A DNA stretch of 64,000 nt from Pseudomonas laurentiana (GTDB lineage Bacteria > Pseudomonadota > Gammaproteobacteria > Pseudomonadales > Pseudomonadaceae), in assembly GCF_014648275.1 (NCBI RefSeq), contig NZ_BMQU01000004.1, forward strand, positions 207,739 through 271,738, written 5' to 3'. A program made the position numbers and the translations under genes. This document shows, in pieces, positions 56,468-64,000 of this stretch; position 1 is the first letter of the stretch; each line of letters opens with the position of its first letter. The notes below the pieces were generated by a model. The model ran no database searches. It had not been told where the DNA came from and saw only the letters and a program-made list of their open reading frames with translations.

Positions 56468-57001
56468 GTGTTGCAGCACGTCAGCCAGAACATCCGCCGC
56501 CTGCGTCATGCAGCAGACCTCAGCCAGACTGCTCTGGCGGAAAAGTCGGGTGTGAGCCGTCGCATGCTGGTCGCCATCGAGGCAGGTGAAAAGAACGTCA
56601 GCTTGACCACGCTTGATCGAATAGCCGAAGCGCTTGATGTCGCTTTCAGTGATTTGATCCAGGCACCAGACAACCGCGACCCCAGCCGAATCAACGAGCT
56701 GGCCTGGACGGGCGTTCATTCGGGCAGCAAGGCCGTATTGCTGGCCAGCTCCAAGGCCAGCCGCGAGGTGGAGTTGTGGGAGTGGCGCCTGGAGCCCGGC
56801 GAAGTGTATCCCTCCGAGGCCGATGCCGACGGTTGGAGCGAGCAGCTCTATGTGTTACAGGGTTGTCTGACCTTGTTGATCGAGGATCAGGCCTACCGCC
56901 TGGCTGCTGGCGAATTCTTTACCTTCGCCAGCAACCGGATGCACGCCTACCGCAACGATGGAGAGGTGGCGGTACGCTTTGTACGCAATGTGGTGATCTG
57001 A
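56468..57001 (+). CDS. XRE-family regulator with C-terminal cupin domain
   Basis: The 177-residue product has an N-terminal helix-turn-helix (LSQTALAEKSGVSRRMLVAIEAG) and a C-terminal cupin (EVYPSEADADGWSEQLYVLQG; LAAGEFFTFASNRMHAY). In this family the cupin senses a small ligand or stabilises the fold. Start codons are ambiguous. GTG 56468 is chosen because AAGGG lies 5 nt before it; TTG 56471 and GTG 56438 are alternatives. It is divergent from an EamA exporter gene and probably regulates it, and possibly rhtA 6 kb away, through the shared motif. Confidence 0.82.
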   Translation: MLQHVSQNIRRLRHAADLSQTALAEKSGVSRRMLVAIEAGEKNVSLTTLDRIAEALDVAFSDLIQAPDNRDPSRINELAWTGVHSGSKAVLLASSKASREVELWEWRLEPGEVYPSEADADGWSEQLYVLQGCLTLLIEDQAYRLAAGEFFTFASNRMHAYRNDGEVAVRFVRNVVI

Positions 57002-57016
57002 GGGCTGTCCGGTGGG

Positions 57017-57574
57017 TCAGCCGCGTGGGGTGTCGAGGTATTCGGCTGTCGATACGACCTGCGCATAACCGAATGCCAGCGATGCCATATAGGCGGCGTG
57101 CACCTGTGCAGCAGGTACTGTTACGTCGTTGAACACCAGTGCACGGGTAGCGCAGGCATCGTGGATGACCGTGGTCGCGAAGCCAAAGTCTGCCGCCGCG
57201 CGCGCTGCAGAGTCGATGCACATATGACTCATGCTGCCGATCAAGGTAATGGCGCTTACCTGATGATCATCCAGTAATGTCTTGAGCTCGGTATTCAGGA
57301 AAGCATTTACCCGATGCTTGAGAATCACCGGCTCATCCGTCCGGTTTTCTGCTTTGGGGTGTATCTGCGCACCCTCTGAGCCGGGCGTGAAGAACGGTGC
57401 GTCCGCGGACTCAAACTCATGGCGTACATGAATCACCAGGTCGTTCCTGGCTCGCGCCGCTGCCAATACCCGTGCTGCGTTATCGGCAGCCGCCTCGGCA
57501 CCGTCGAGGGGCCATTTGCCGCCGGGAAAATAGTCGTTCTGAATATCAATGACGATCAGCGCGTGTTGGGTCAT
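57017..57574 (-). CDS. Cysteine hydrolase of the isochorismatase family
   Basis: The 185-residue product has the isochorismatase-like triad Asp10 (VIDIQNDYF), Lys86 (VILKHRVNAF) and Cys119 (GSMSHMCIDS). It has the usual length and fold pattern. The family includes nicotinamidases, N-carbamoylsarcosine amidases and related hydrolases. The Cys-containing motif is similar to that of YcaC/StrH-like hydrolases, and the substrate cannot be stated. It is convergent with the XRE-cupin gene and divergent from a GlxA-type regulator. Confidence 0.88.
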   Translation of the reverse strand: MTQHALIVIDIQNDYFPGGKWPLDGAEAAADNAARVLAAARARNDLVIHVRHEFESADAPFFTPGSEGAQIHPKAENRTDEPVILKHRVNAFLNTELKTLLDDHQVSAITLIGSMSHMCIDSAARAAADFGFATTVIHDACATRALVFNDVTVPAAQVHAAYMASLAFGYAQVVSTAEYLDTPRG

Positions 57575-57680
57575 GTCGCTTGCCTCATGCTGGGAGTGGT
57601 TGTGGTGTGGCGATAGTTATAGGCTTGATCGACAGACTTGCGGATTGGCGCGACCGACAAATTGGCTGGAAAAACTGACA

Positions 57681-58661
57681 ATGACTACCGTACGCGACAC
57701 GCTGGAGATCGGCATTCTGGTGTACCCGGGCGCGCAGATGGCGGCCGTGCATGGCATCACCGACTTATTGGCGGTCGCGAATCGCATGTCCGTCGAACTC
57801 GGTGCGCAGGAGCGACCGTTGTTGCGGGTCACTCACTGGTGTGAGGCCGAGGGCGGAGGGTTGGCGGTCAACTTTGATACGCATCCACAGGGTGTTCACC
57901 AACCACGTGCCATTATCATCCCGCCGAGCCTGACCCAGGCGCCTGTGCCTGAGTTGCTTGAGCGGTTCTGTGGTGACCTCAGGCAGTGGCATCGTGAGGG
58001 CGCTCTGCTGGTGTCGGTGTGCGTCGGGGTGTTCTTCATTGCGGCAAGTGGCCTGCTTGACGGCCGTCCGGCAACCACGCACTGGAACTTCGCGCAGTCC
58101 TTGGCTGAGCGCTTTCCGCAGGTGAGGGTCGAGACCCATCTGCCGTTGCTGGATGACGGCGATATTATTACTTCCGCAGGGCTGATGGCGTGGACCGAGC
58201 TGGGCTTGAACCTGGTCGAGCGCTTTCTCGGGGCCACCCTGGCGACGGAAACCGCCCGGTTTCTGGCGGTGGAGCGTGTGCAGGTCGGGCCGCGTGCAGG
58301 CAGTGTATTCAGCCCCTGTCTGGATCATGGTGACGAAGCGATTCTCAAGGTCCAGCACTGGCTGCAAGGCAGCGGTGCCAAGGACGTCAGCCTCGAAGGG
58401 ATGGCCGGTCATGCAGGCCTTGAGGAGCGTACCTTCCTGCGTCGTTTTCGCCGAGCGACTGGACTAAAGCCTACCGAGTACTGCCAGCAGGTTCGTGTCG
58501 GGCGTGCGTGCCGCATGCTGGAGTTCACCAATCGCAATATCGAGCAGATTGCCTGGGGTGTCGGGTATCAAGACCCGGGAGCATTTCGCAAAGTGTTTCA
58601 CAAGGTCACGGGGTTGGCGCCCAGTGATTATCGCAAGCGCTTTGCCGCTCCGTCGGTATGA
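57681..58661 (+). CDS. GlxA-type AraC regulator with DJ-1/PfpI-like domain
   Basis: The 326-residue product has an N-terminal class-I glutamine-amidotransferase-like (DJ-1/PfpI) domain with the conserved SVCVGVFFIAASGLLDG nucleophile-elbow region. A C-terminal AraC domain follows, with LEERTFLRRFRRATGLKPTEY and the signature IEQIAWGVGYQDPGAFRKVF. The start at 57681 (MTTVRDTLEIGILVYPGAQM) replaces the longer frame from 57549, which has no plausible N-terminus. It lies divergent to the hydrolase gene with a 106-bp gap, suggesting that it regulates it. Confidence 0.88.
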   Translation: MTTVRDTLEIGILVYPGAQMAAVHGITDLLAVANRMSVELGAQERPLLRVTHWCEAEGGGLAVNFDTHPQGVHQPRAIIIPPSLTQAPVPELLERFCGDLRQWHREGALLVSVCVGVFFIAASGLLDGRPATTHWNFAQSLAERFPQVRVETHLPLLDDGDIITSAGLMAWTELGLNLVERFLGATLATETARFLAVERVQVGPRAGSVFSPCLDHGDEAILKVQHWLQGSGAKDVSLEGMAGHAGLEERTFLRRFRRATGLKPTEYCQQVRVGRACRMLEFTNRNIEQIAWGVGYQDPGAFRKVFHKVTGLAPSDYRKRFAAPSV

Positions 58662-58739
58662 ACCTACTTTAGTACCGGTGTGGCTGCGTTTTCCGCCGTT
58701 TGCCGCTTATCATCCGGATAATTGCGCAAGGAGACGCGA

Positions 58740-60164
58740 ATGCACGAACCACACGCTGCGACGTACCCGAATACAGTCATTGATGTACTCATAATCGGGG
58801 GTGGCCTCAGTGGCGCGATGCTGGCTGCGCAACTGCTACGCCAGCCGGGTCAACGGCGCATTGTGGTCGTTGAGCCTCGGCCCGAACTGGGGCGTGGCGA
58901 GGCCTACAGTGCGACCGAGCCAGGGCATACCCTCAATGGCAACGCGGCACGGATGAGTGTCGACCCAGACAACCCCGATGACCTGACCCAATGGCTCGCG
59001 CAGTCTATTCAAGCGGGTAGCTGGCCTGAGTCAGCCGAACAACAGGTACCCATTGCCGAGCTGTTTCCGCCCCGAGGCCTGTTCGGCTGTTATGCGCGCC
59101 AGCGTCTGGCTGACGCTGAGGTCATGGGCGGCCGTTCAGGTTCCACCGTCGAGCACCTGTGTAGCGAGGTAGACGACCTGCAGGTCGGCAGCGAGGGAGT
59201 GGTTGTGCAGTGTGCCAATGGGCACCAACTGCGGGCGAAGCGTGCGGTACTGGCTACGGGCATGTTTACTGCCGCGCGTACTCCGCGCCTTGGTGCGGAC
59301 GGGCTGAGGCAGGCCACCCTTGACCCCTGGGATGTTTCGGCCATGCGTGGGCTTGATCCTCAAGGGCGGGTGCTGATCATCGGTTCCGGCCTGACCATGA
59401 TCGATGCATTGGTGTCGTTGCAGCAGGCTGGGCATCGAGGGCCGATCGATGTGTTTTCCCGCCATGGCCTGTTGCCTCATGTACGCCGACAGCCGCCGAG
59501 CTGGGTCGATTTCCTGGCAGCTGATCCTGGGGTACGTAGCCCTCGTCAGCTGCTCCGAAGTGTGCGGGCACAATGCCGCTTGGCTATCGCTCAGGGGGTT
59601 GATTGTCAGGCGCCGCTGGATACCGTCCGGGTGCATATCGCCAGGCTTTGGAGTCAGGCCAGCGATCGAGAGCGTCGACAGTTTGTGCGGCATGTGCGTC
59701 CTTGGTGGGAGAGTCATCACCATCGTTCCGCGCCGCCTGGCGCAGCGTTGCTCCAGCGGTTACTTGAGGAGGGGCGCTTGCGCATTCGTGCGGCCTCCTG
59801 GCAAGGCGTCGATGCTGTTGAGGGCAATGAGGTGGGTATTCGTTTGCGCTTGCGTGGTCAGCAGGCGACGACGCGTGTGACAGGTGCTGCACTGATCAAT
59901 TCAATGGGTATTGAATACGATTGGCGCCGTGTTGATCGGCCCCTGCCACGAAGCCTGCTGGCGCGCGGACTGGTTCAGCCTGGGCCGCTTGCGTTGGGCA
60001 TTGCTGCCAACCCGGCCGGTGCCGTACTGGATGCACAAGGGCGTGCCAGTGAGTGCTTGTTCGCCATGGGGCCACCGTTGCGCGGTATGTGGTGGGAAAG
60101 CACGGCTGTCACTGATGTGGCGCTGCAGGCGAAAGCCCTGGCACAGCTTCTGGCGAGAGGTTGA
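58740..60164 (+). CDS. FAD/NAD(P)-binding protein of the NAD_binding_9 type
   Basis: The 474-residue product begins with a dinucleotide-binding site (VLIIGGGLSGAMLAAQLL). It continues with GRGEAYSATEPGHTLNGNAARM and a second Rossmann-like motif GRVLIIGSGLTMIDALVSL. It resembles hydroxyacylglutathione-reductase-like or HpyO-type flavoproteins with unknown electron acceptor. The start at 58740 has AAGGAG at 5-6 nt; a TTG six codons earlier lies within the ribosome site. It is transcribed with the GlxA-type gene (79-bp gap), so a common regulon is possible. Confidence 0.82.
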   Translation: MHEPHAATYPNTVIDVLIIGGGLSGAMLAAQLLRQPGQRRIVVVEPRPELGRGEAYSATEPGHTLNGNAARMSVDPDNPDDLTQWLAQSIQAGSWPESAEQQVPIAELFPPRGLFGCYARQRLADAEVMGGRSGSTVEHLCSEVDDLQVGSEGVVVQCANGHQLRAKRAVLATGMFTAARTPRLGADGLRQATLDPWDVSAMRGLDPQGRVLIIGSGLTMIDALVSLQQAGHRGPIDVFSRHGLLPHVRRQPPSWVDFLAADPGVRSPRQLLRSVRAQCRLAIAQGVDCQAPLDTVRVHIARLWSQASDRERRQFVRHVRPWWESHHHRSAPPGAALLQRLLEEGRLRIRAASWQGVDAVEGNEVGIRLRLRGQQATTRVTGAALINSMGIEYDWRRVDRPLPRSLLARGLVQPGPLALGIAANPAGAVLDAQGRASECLFAMGPPLRGMWWESTAVTDVALQAKALAQLLARG

Positions 60165-60283
60165 TGGCGCTGAGGCAGTCAATGTCCATTGCAGGGGTGC
60201 GCCTCCTGGCAGTTGCCCGGCGCTGAGGGCTGCTCCATTATCTGCGATCAAGACCATCGGATGTCGTGGCAGCAGGAGTCAGC

Positions 60284-62092
60284 ATGAACAGTCAGTCTTC
60301 AACGCAGGGGGTGGTAACGGGGCGTTTGGCGCGTATGCGCGAGGTGATGAGCCGAGAAGGTGTCGATGCGCTGTTGGTGCCGTCGGCCGACCCGCACCTT
60401 TCTGAGTATCTGCCAGGGTATTGGCAGGGGCGGCAGTGGCTGTCCGGCTTTCATGGTTCGGTGGGGACGTTGATCCTCACGTCGGACTTTGCCGGCCTTT
60501 GGGTAGACAGTCGCTATTGGGAGCAGGCCGAAAGAGAGTTGAGTGGCAGTGGTATCGCGTTGATGAAACTGTTGCCGGGCCAGCCTGGCCCTCTGGATTG
60601 GCTCGCTGAGCAGGCTCCGGAAGGTGGTGTCGTTGCTGTCGATGGTGCGGTCATGGCGCTGGCATCGGCTCGGCAGTTGGAGGCGCGACTCAAACTTCGG
60701 AATGTTCGGCTGCTGGCGGACAAAGACTGGTTGCTTGAGGTTTGGGAAGAGCGTCCGCCGTTGCCAGTCAATCCGGTGTACCAGCATCTGCCACCTCATG
60801 CGACGGTCAGTCGGGTGCATAAGCTGGAAGGCCTGCGTCAGGCACTTCAGGTGCGTGGCGCCGACTGGCATTTCATTGCCACGCTGGATGACATCGCCTG
60901 GCTGTTCAATTTGCGCGGCAGTGATGTCTCTTACAACCCGGTGTTTGTGTCGTTTGCCTTGGTTAGTCAGAACGAGGCAATTCTGTTTGTTGCACTGGAT
61001 AAGGTTGACGGTAACCTGCGTAAGGTCCTTGAAACCGATGGTGTTCATGTACAGGACTATGCCGCGGTAGGTGAGGCGTTGGCAGGTATAGCCCCAGGCA
61101 GTTCGTTGTTGATTGATCCTGCCAAGGTGACCCTCGGCCTCTTGGCGAACCTGGGTAGCGATGTAAGGCTTGTGGAAGACCTCAACCCGACCACGTTGTC
61201 GAAGTCGCGCAAGAGTGAATCCGATCTTGCCCACATCCGTCAGGCCATGGAGCAGGATGGAGCGGCGCTGTGCGAATTTTTCGCCTGGTTCGAGTCTGCG
61301 CTGGGGCGGGAACGCATCACTGAAGTGACCGTTGACGAAAAGCTCGGCGCGGCACGATCCCGTCGGCCTGGTTTCGTCTCACCTAGTTTTGCGACGATTG
61401 CTGCCTTTAACAGCAACGGTGCCATGCCGCATTATCGGGCTACCGAAGAGGCACATGCGACGATCGAGGGTGATGGCCTGTTGTTGATCGATTCGGGTGG
61501 GCAGTATCTGGGCGGTACGACCGACATTACGCGGATGGTACCCATCGGATCACCCAGTATCGAGCAGAAGCAGGACTGCACCCGTGTACTCAAAGGTGTG
61601 ATCGCGTTGTCGCGTGCGCGGTTTCCGCGGGGAGTACTGTCACCCTTGCTCGATGCCATTGCGCGCGCGCCGCTTTGGGCTGAGCATGTCGATTACGGGC
61701 ATGGTACCGGGCATGGCGTTGGCTACTTCATGAATGTTCACGAGGGGCCTCAGGTCATTGCCTACCAGGCTGCGCCTGCTCCGCAGACGGCAATGCAGGC
61801 CGGCATGATCACTTCGATCGAGCCAGGTACTTACAGGCCGGGGCAGTGGGGGGTGCGTATCGAGAACCTGGTGTTCAATCGGGAATCCGGGAAGAGCGGT
61901 TTTGGTGACTTCCTTGAGTTTGAAACCCTGACGTTGTGCCCGATCGACACGCGTTGCCTGCTGCCTGAATTGCTGAGCAGCGAGGAGCGACAGTGGCTCA
62001 ATGCGTATCACGATGAAGTGCGCCAGCGGTTGTCGCCCTTGCTCGAAGGCAATGCATTGCAATGGTTGCAGGTGCGTACCGCGGCAATCTGA
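60284..62092 (+). CDS. Xaa-Pro aminopeptidase (M24 family)
   Basis: The enzyme removes N-terminal residues before proline. The 602-residue product has two creatinase N-like domains and a C-terminal M24 pita-bread domain. The metal ligands are visible in LLIDSGGQYLGGTTDITRM (two Asp), the His in HGTGHGVGYFMNVHEG, and Glu in IEPGTYRPGQWGVRIEN. The long form (about 600 residues) matches the three-domain aminopeptidase P of the eukaryote-like type. The start at 60284 has AGGAG at 5-6 nt. It is followed by a stable hairpin. Confidence 0.92.
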   Translation: MNSQSSTQGVVTGRLARMREVMSREGVDALLVPSADPHLSEYLPGYWQGRQWLSGFHGSVGTLILTSDFAGLWVDSRYWEQAERELSGSGIALMKLLPGQPGPLDWLAEQAPEGGVVAVDGAVMALASARQLEARLKLRNVRLLADKDWLLEVWEERPPLPVNPVYQHLPPHATVSRVHKLEGLRQALQVRGADWHFIATLDDIAWLFNLRGSDVSYNPVFVSFALVSQNEAILFVALDKVDGNLRKVLETDGVHVQDYAAVGEALAGIAPGSSLLIDPAKVTLGLLANLGSDVRLVEDLNPTTLSKSRKSESDLAHIRQAMEQDGAALCEFFAWFESALGRERITEVTVDEKLGAARSRRPGFVSPSFATIAAFNSNGAMPHYRATEEAHATIEGDGLLLIDSGGQYLGGTTDITRMVPIGSPSIEQKQDCTRVLKGVIALSRARFPRGVLSPLLDAIARAPLWAEHVDYGHGTGHGVGYFMNVHEGPQVIAYQAAPAPQTAMQAGMITSIEPGTYRPGQWGVRIENLVFNRESGKSGFGDFLEFETLTLCPIDTRCLLPELLSSEERQWLNAYHDEVRQRLSPLLEGNALQWLQVRTAAI

Positions 62093-62113
62093 TTTGAGGG
62101 CAGTTCGGCGTGG

Positions 62114-62143
62114 GTAGAAGGTAGCCTGAGGGTTGCCTTCTAC
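62114..62143. terminator. Hairpin between the convergent aminopeptidase and lipoprotein genes
   Basis: GTAGAAGG (62114-62121) and CCTTCTAC (62136-62143) pair perfectly, with further weaker pairs inside. It lies between two convergent genes and probably limits readthrough in both directions, although no long T-run is present. Confidence 0.5.
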
Positions 62144-62154
62144 CGTGTTGTGGC

Positions 62155-62436
62155 TTACCGGCAGATCACGATCATGCTGCGGCTGGTGTAGCCCGCCGGG
62201 TTTATGCCGAAGACAAAATCACCGGGTTCTCCCTCATCATCGCCGGATTTTGCGAGAACCTTGTAGCCTTTGCTGCCACATGAGCTTTCCGCTTTGCTAT
62301 AGCACTTGCTCCATGATGACGACAGGCCGGAACAATTGATGTGAAGGCCTTTCTTTCCGCGCTTGACCTCTGTCTTGGCGGTCGCGGCGCAGCCTGCGAT
62401 GGCCAAAATGGCTAGGATGAGCAAAATTCGTTTCAT
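62155..62436 (-). CDS. Small cysteine-containing lipoprotein
   Basis: The 93-residue product has a lipoprotein signal (MKRILLILAILAIAGC, lipobox AGC with Cys16) and a soluble part of about 77 residues. That part has four further cysteines, in LHINCSGLSSSWSKCYSKA, SSCGSKG and at the C-terminal end. These may form disulfides in the periplasm. AAGGACAGGA precedes the ATG at 62436. The type is widespread, but its role is unknown. Confidence 0.75.
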   Translation of the reverse strand: MKRILLILAILAIAGCAATAKTEVKRGKKGLHINCSGLSSSWSKCYSKAESSCGSKGYKVLAKSGDDEGEPGDFVFGINPAGYTSRSMIVICR

Positions 62437-62619
62437 TCCTGTCCTTACTGCGTACCCGAGCCTACGGGTCGTCTACATAGCCAATGCATCCTTCCTGGCG
62501 CCCACAGCATCCTTGTCTGATCAGTGAAATATTTCAAGCGTGGCGTCAGGTTACAGCTTAAAGATGGCAGGTATTAGACACAATGACCTGCATCGATTTA
62601 GATGAAAGTATTTCTCATG

Positions 62620-63507
62620 TCAGTCGGCGGCAACCAAGGGCTGCGTCTCTCTGCGCAAGGACAGTGTGGCGCCAGCAGAAGCGGTGATGATCGCCGCGAT
62701 GGCCAGCCACTGGGTCAGGCTAAGTACCTCGTTTAGGAACAGCAGGCCGGAAAGTGCACCAAATGCTGGCTCGATACTCATGAGTGTGCCAAAGGTCTTC
62801 GCGGGCATGCGCGTCAGCGCCACCATCTCCAGGCTGTAGGGCAGGGCGGTGGAAAGAATCGCGACGCCGAGGGCAACGGGGATGAGTGCTGGGGACAGCA
62901 AGTCGCTGCCGGCATGCGCAATACCGAAAGGCGCTACGACGAAAGCGGCGATCACGACGCCCAGTGCGGCTGTCTGGATGCCATTTTCAGCGCCCGCCTT
63001 CTGACCGTACAGGATGTAGAGCGCCCAGCAGACACCGGCACCTAATGCATAGCTGGCGCCGACCAGGTCAACGCTCGTGCCTGACTGACCCACTGGAATG
63101 AGCAGGGCCAGGCCCAGCACGGCGAGGCCGATCCATAGAAAGTCTACCGCGCGGCGTGACGCATAGAGGGCTACCGCCAGTGGTCCGGTGAACTCCAGGG
63201 CTACGGCCACGCCAAGTGGCACGGTGCGCAAGGACATATAGAAGAGAAGGTTCATGCCACCCAGTGCCATCCCGTAGATCAGCACCGTTTTCAGTGTGCT
63301 GGCGTTCAGCTTGGCGCGCCAGGGGCGCAGCAACAGCAACATGATCACACTGGCGAATATCAGGCGTAGCGTGGTTGTGCCTTGGGCGCCGATAACAGGG
63401 AACAGGCTTTTTGCCAGCGAGGCGCCAGATTGAATCGAGGCCATGGCAATCAGCAGGAGTGCGATGGGAAAGAGGGTTGTTGCCAGGCTGCGGGGTTGTG
63501 CATTCAT
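62620..63507 (-). CDS. rhtA: Threonine/homoserine exporter RhtA, EamA/DMT family
   Basis: RhtA exports threonine and homoserine across the inner membrane. The 295-residue product has ten predicted transmembrane helices in two EamA repeats. It shows the RhtA-like N-terminus MASIQSGASLAKSLFPVIGAQG and the blocks PLGVAVALEFTGPLAVAL and FGTLMSIEPAFGALSGLLF. Two copies of the 16-bp motif seen before the other EamA gene lie upstream (63551-63597). That suggests common control by the XRE-cupin protein. The exact substrates are inferred from the RhtA match. Confidence 0.88.
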   Translation of the reverse strand: MNAQPRSLATTLFPIALLLIAMASIQSGASLAKSLFPVIGAQGTTTLRLIFASVIMLLLLRPWRAKLNASTLKTVLIYGMALGGMNLLFYMSLRTVPLGVAVALEFTGPLAVALYASRRAVDFLWIGLAVLGLALLIPVGQSGTSVDLVGASYALGAGVCWALYILYGQKAGAENGIQTAALGVVIAAFVVAPFGIAHAGSDLLSPALIPVALGVAILSTALPYSLEMVALTRMPAKTFGTLMSIEPAFGALSGLLFLNEVLSLTQWLAIAAIITASAGATLSLRRETQPLVAAD

Positions 63508-63550
63508 GCTGCGGACAAAGTCCTTCTATATAGTAGCGGCGGAAATGGTC

Positions 63551-63597
63551 GCTGTATGATGCGCGAAGCTTCAGTTGGTGAGCAATATAGTGCGCAC
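63551..63597. promoter_or_regulatory. Paired 16-bp operator-like motifs upstream of rhtA
   Basis: GCTGTATGATGCGCGA (63551-63566) and GCAATATAGTGCGCAC (63582-63597) match the motif pair at 56401-56445. Their starts are 31 bp apart, compared with 29 bp there. Together the four copies suggest a consensus of GCARTATAVTGCGCAC. Confidence 0.55.
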
Positions 63598-63630
63598 TTT
63601 TCTTTTCTTGGGTGTTCATGGTAATAGTGC

Positions 63631-63658
63631 TTGACGCCCCGTTTGATCTCTCTATAAT
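63631..63658 (+). promoter_or_regulatory. rRNA operon promoter, distal copy
   Basis: TTGACG (63631-63636) and TATAAT (63653-63658) are 16 bp apart and followed by the GC-rich discriminator GCGCACC, a feature of stringently controlled rRNA promoters. Confidence 0.75.
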
Positions 63659-63776
63659 GCGCACCTCTTCCGGCGCAGTCGAAACGGAAAACTCCTTGGT
63701 AATCAACGAGTTAGAAGTTTCTAGAAGGTGCAGGAAGTGCTTCGGTCGATTAGATCGGCAGCGGTGAAAAAGGTGG

Positions 63777-63804
63777 TTGACAGCGAGTTGAAACGCTGTA
63801 GAAT
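63777..63804 (+). promoter_or_regulatory. rRNA operon promoter, middle copy
   Basis: TTGACA (63777-63782) and TAGAAT (63799-63804) are 16 bp apart, followed by TCGCCTCC. Confidence 0.78.
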
Positions 63805-63886
63805 TCGCCTCCCGCTAACGAGAGATCGAAGCGAGTCAAGTGTTTGAAGTTGAACGGAAAATTCTGAAAAACTTCAAAATAAACGC

Positions 63887-63914
63887 TTGACAGAGACAGA
63901 GGAAAGCGTAGAAT
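63887..63914 (+). promoter_or_regulatory. rRNA operon promoter, proximal copy with UP-like element
   Basis: TTGACA (63887-63892) and TAGAAT (63909-63914) are 16 bp apart, followed by GCGCGCC. An A-rich stretch at about 63858-63882 just upstream resembles an UP element. This is probably the strongest promoter of the operon. Confidence 0.82.
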
Positions 63915-63951
63915 GCGCGCCTCGGTTGAGACGAAAAGCTCTTAACCAACC

Positions 63952-63963
63952 GCTCTTTAACAA
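63952..63963 (+). promoter_or_regulatory. boxA antitermination site in the rRNA leader
   Basis: GCTCTTTAACAA matches the rRNA boxA element that recruits NusB/NusE for antitermination. The following leader (to 64000) leads into a 16S rRNA gene that starts outside the window. Confidence 0.82.
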
Positions 63964-64000
63964 TCGAATCAAGCAATTCGTGTGGGTGCTTGTGAAATCA

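Overview
The window is chromosomal DNA from a Pseudomonas species, most likely of the P. putida/P. fluorescens lineage. This rests on a syntenic tig-clpP-clpX-lon-hupB-ppiD block, a fabI / nppA1A2BCD-type peptide transporter / mltD / gloB / rnhA / dnaQ / lysine decarboxylase block in the order known from Pseudomonas, and Pseudomonas-type small hypothetical genes. No CRISPR array, complete insertion sequence or complete prophage was seen.

Layout. 1-2.2 kb: the 5' part of a ctlX-like amidinohydrolase gene, folD, and three tRNA genes (Arg-TCT, His-GTG, Leu-TAG). 2.1-3.6 kb: a small accessory segment just after tRNA-Leu holding a HigB/HigA-type toxin-antitoxin pair, bracketed by two similar terminator-containing repeats. 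3.6-5.4 kb: a zinc-ribbon protein, a small heat-shock protein and a small conserved protein. 5.6-14.1 kb: the protein quality-control block (trigger factor, ClpP, ClpX, Lon, HU-beta, PpiD). 14.3-24.9 kb (minus strand): enoyl-ACP reductase, a five-gene peptide ABC importer with two binding proteins, MltD and glyoxalase II. 25-29.5 kb: methyltransferase, RNase HI, DNA polymerase epsilon subunit and lysine decarboxylase.

29.5-49.2 kb is more variable. It holds an FMN reductase, 2-aminoethylphosphonate degradation (phnW, phnX and a divergent LysR gene), and an AraC-linked five-gene cluster that encodes a complete short-chain acyl-CoA beta-oxidation cycle. Next comes an alcohol-oxidation region: aldehyde dehydrogenase, a 23-codon orphan pqqA, ErcA-like iron alcohol dehydrogenase and a hybrid sensor kinase. 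A two-cysteine DksA-family protein, a chemoreceptor with a C-terminal soluble domain and four small proteins of unknown function follow. 49.2-55.3 kb is a translationally coupled Mrp/Sha-type multisubunit cation/proton antiporter operon with fused A and B subunits.

55.4-63.5 kb holds two DMT-family exporters, an XRE-cupin regulator, an isochorismatase-like hydrolase, a GlxA-type AraC regulator, a flavoprotein, an M24 aminopeptidase and a small lipoprotein. The window ends in the triple promoter and boxA leader of an rRNA operon whose 16S gene lies beyond position 64000.

The most interesting signals are the orphan pqqA embedded in the alcohol-oxidation locus, and a 16-bp motif (GCARTATAVTGCGCAC-like) present as spaced pairs in front of both DMT exporter genes. 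One of these pairs lies between an exporter and the divergent XRE-cupin gene, which suggests a small two-exporter regulon.
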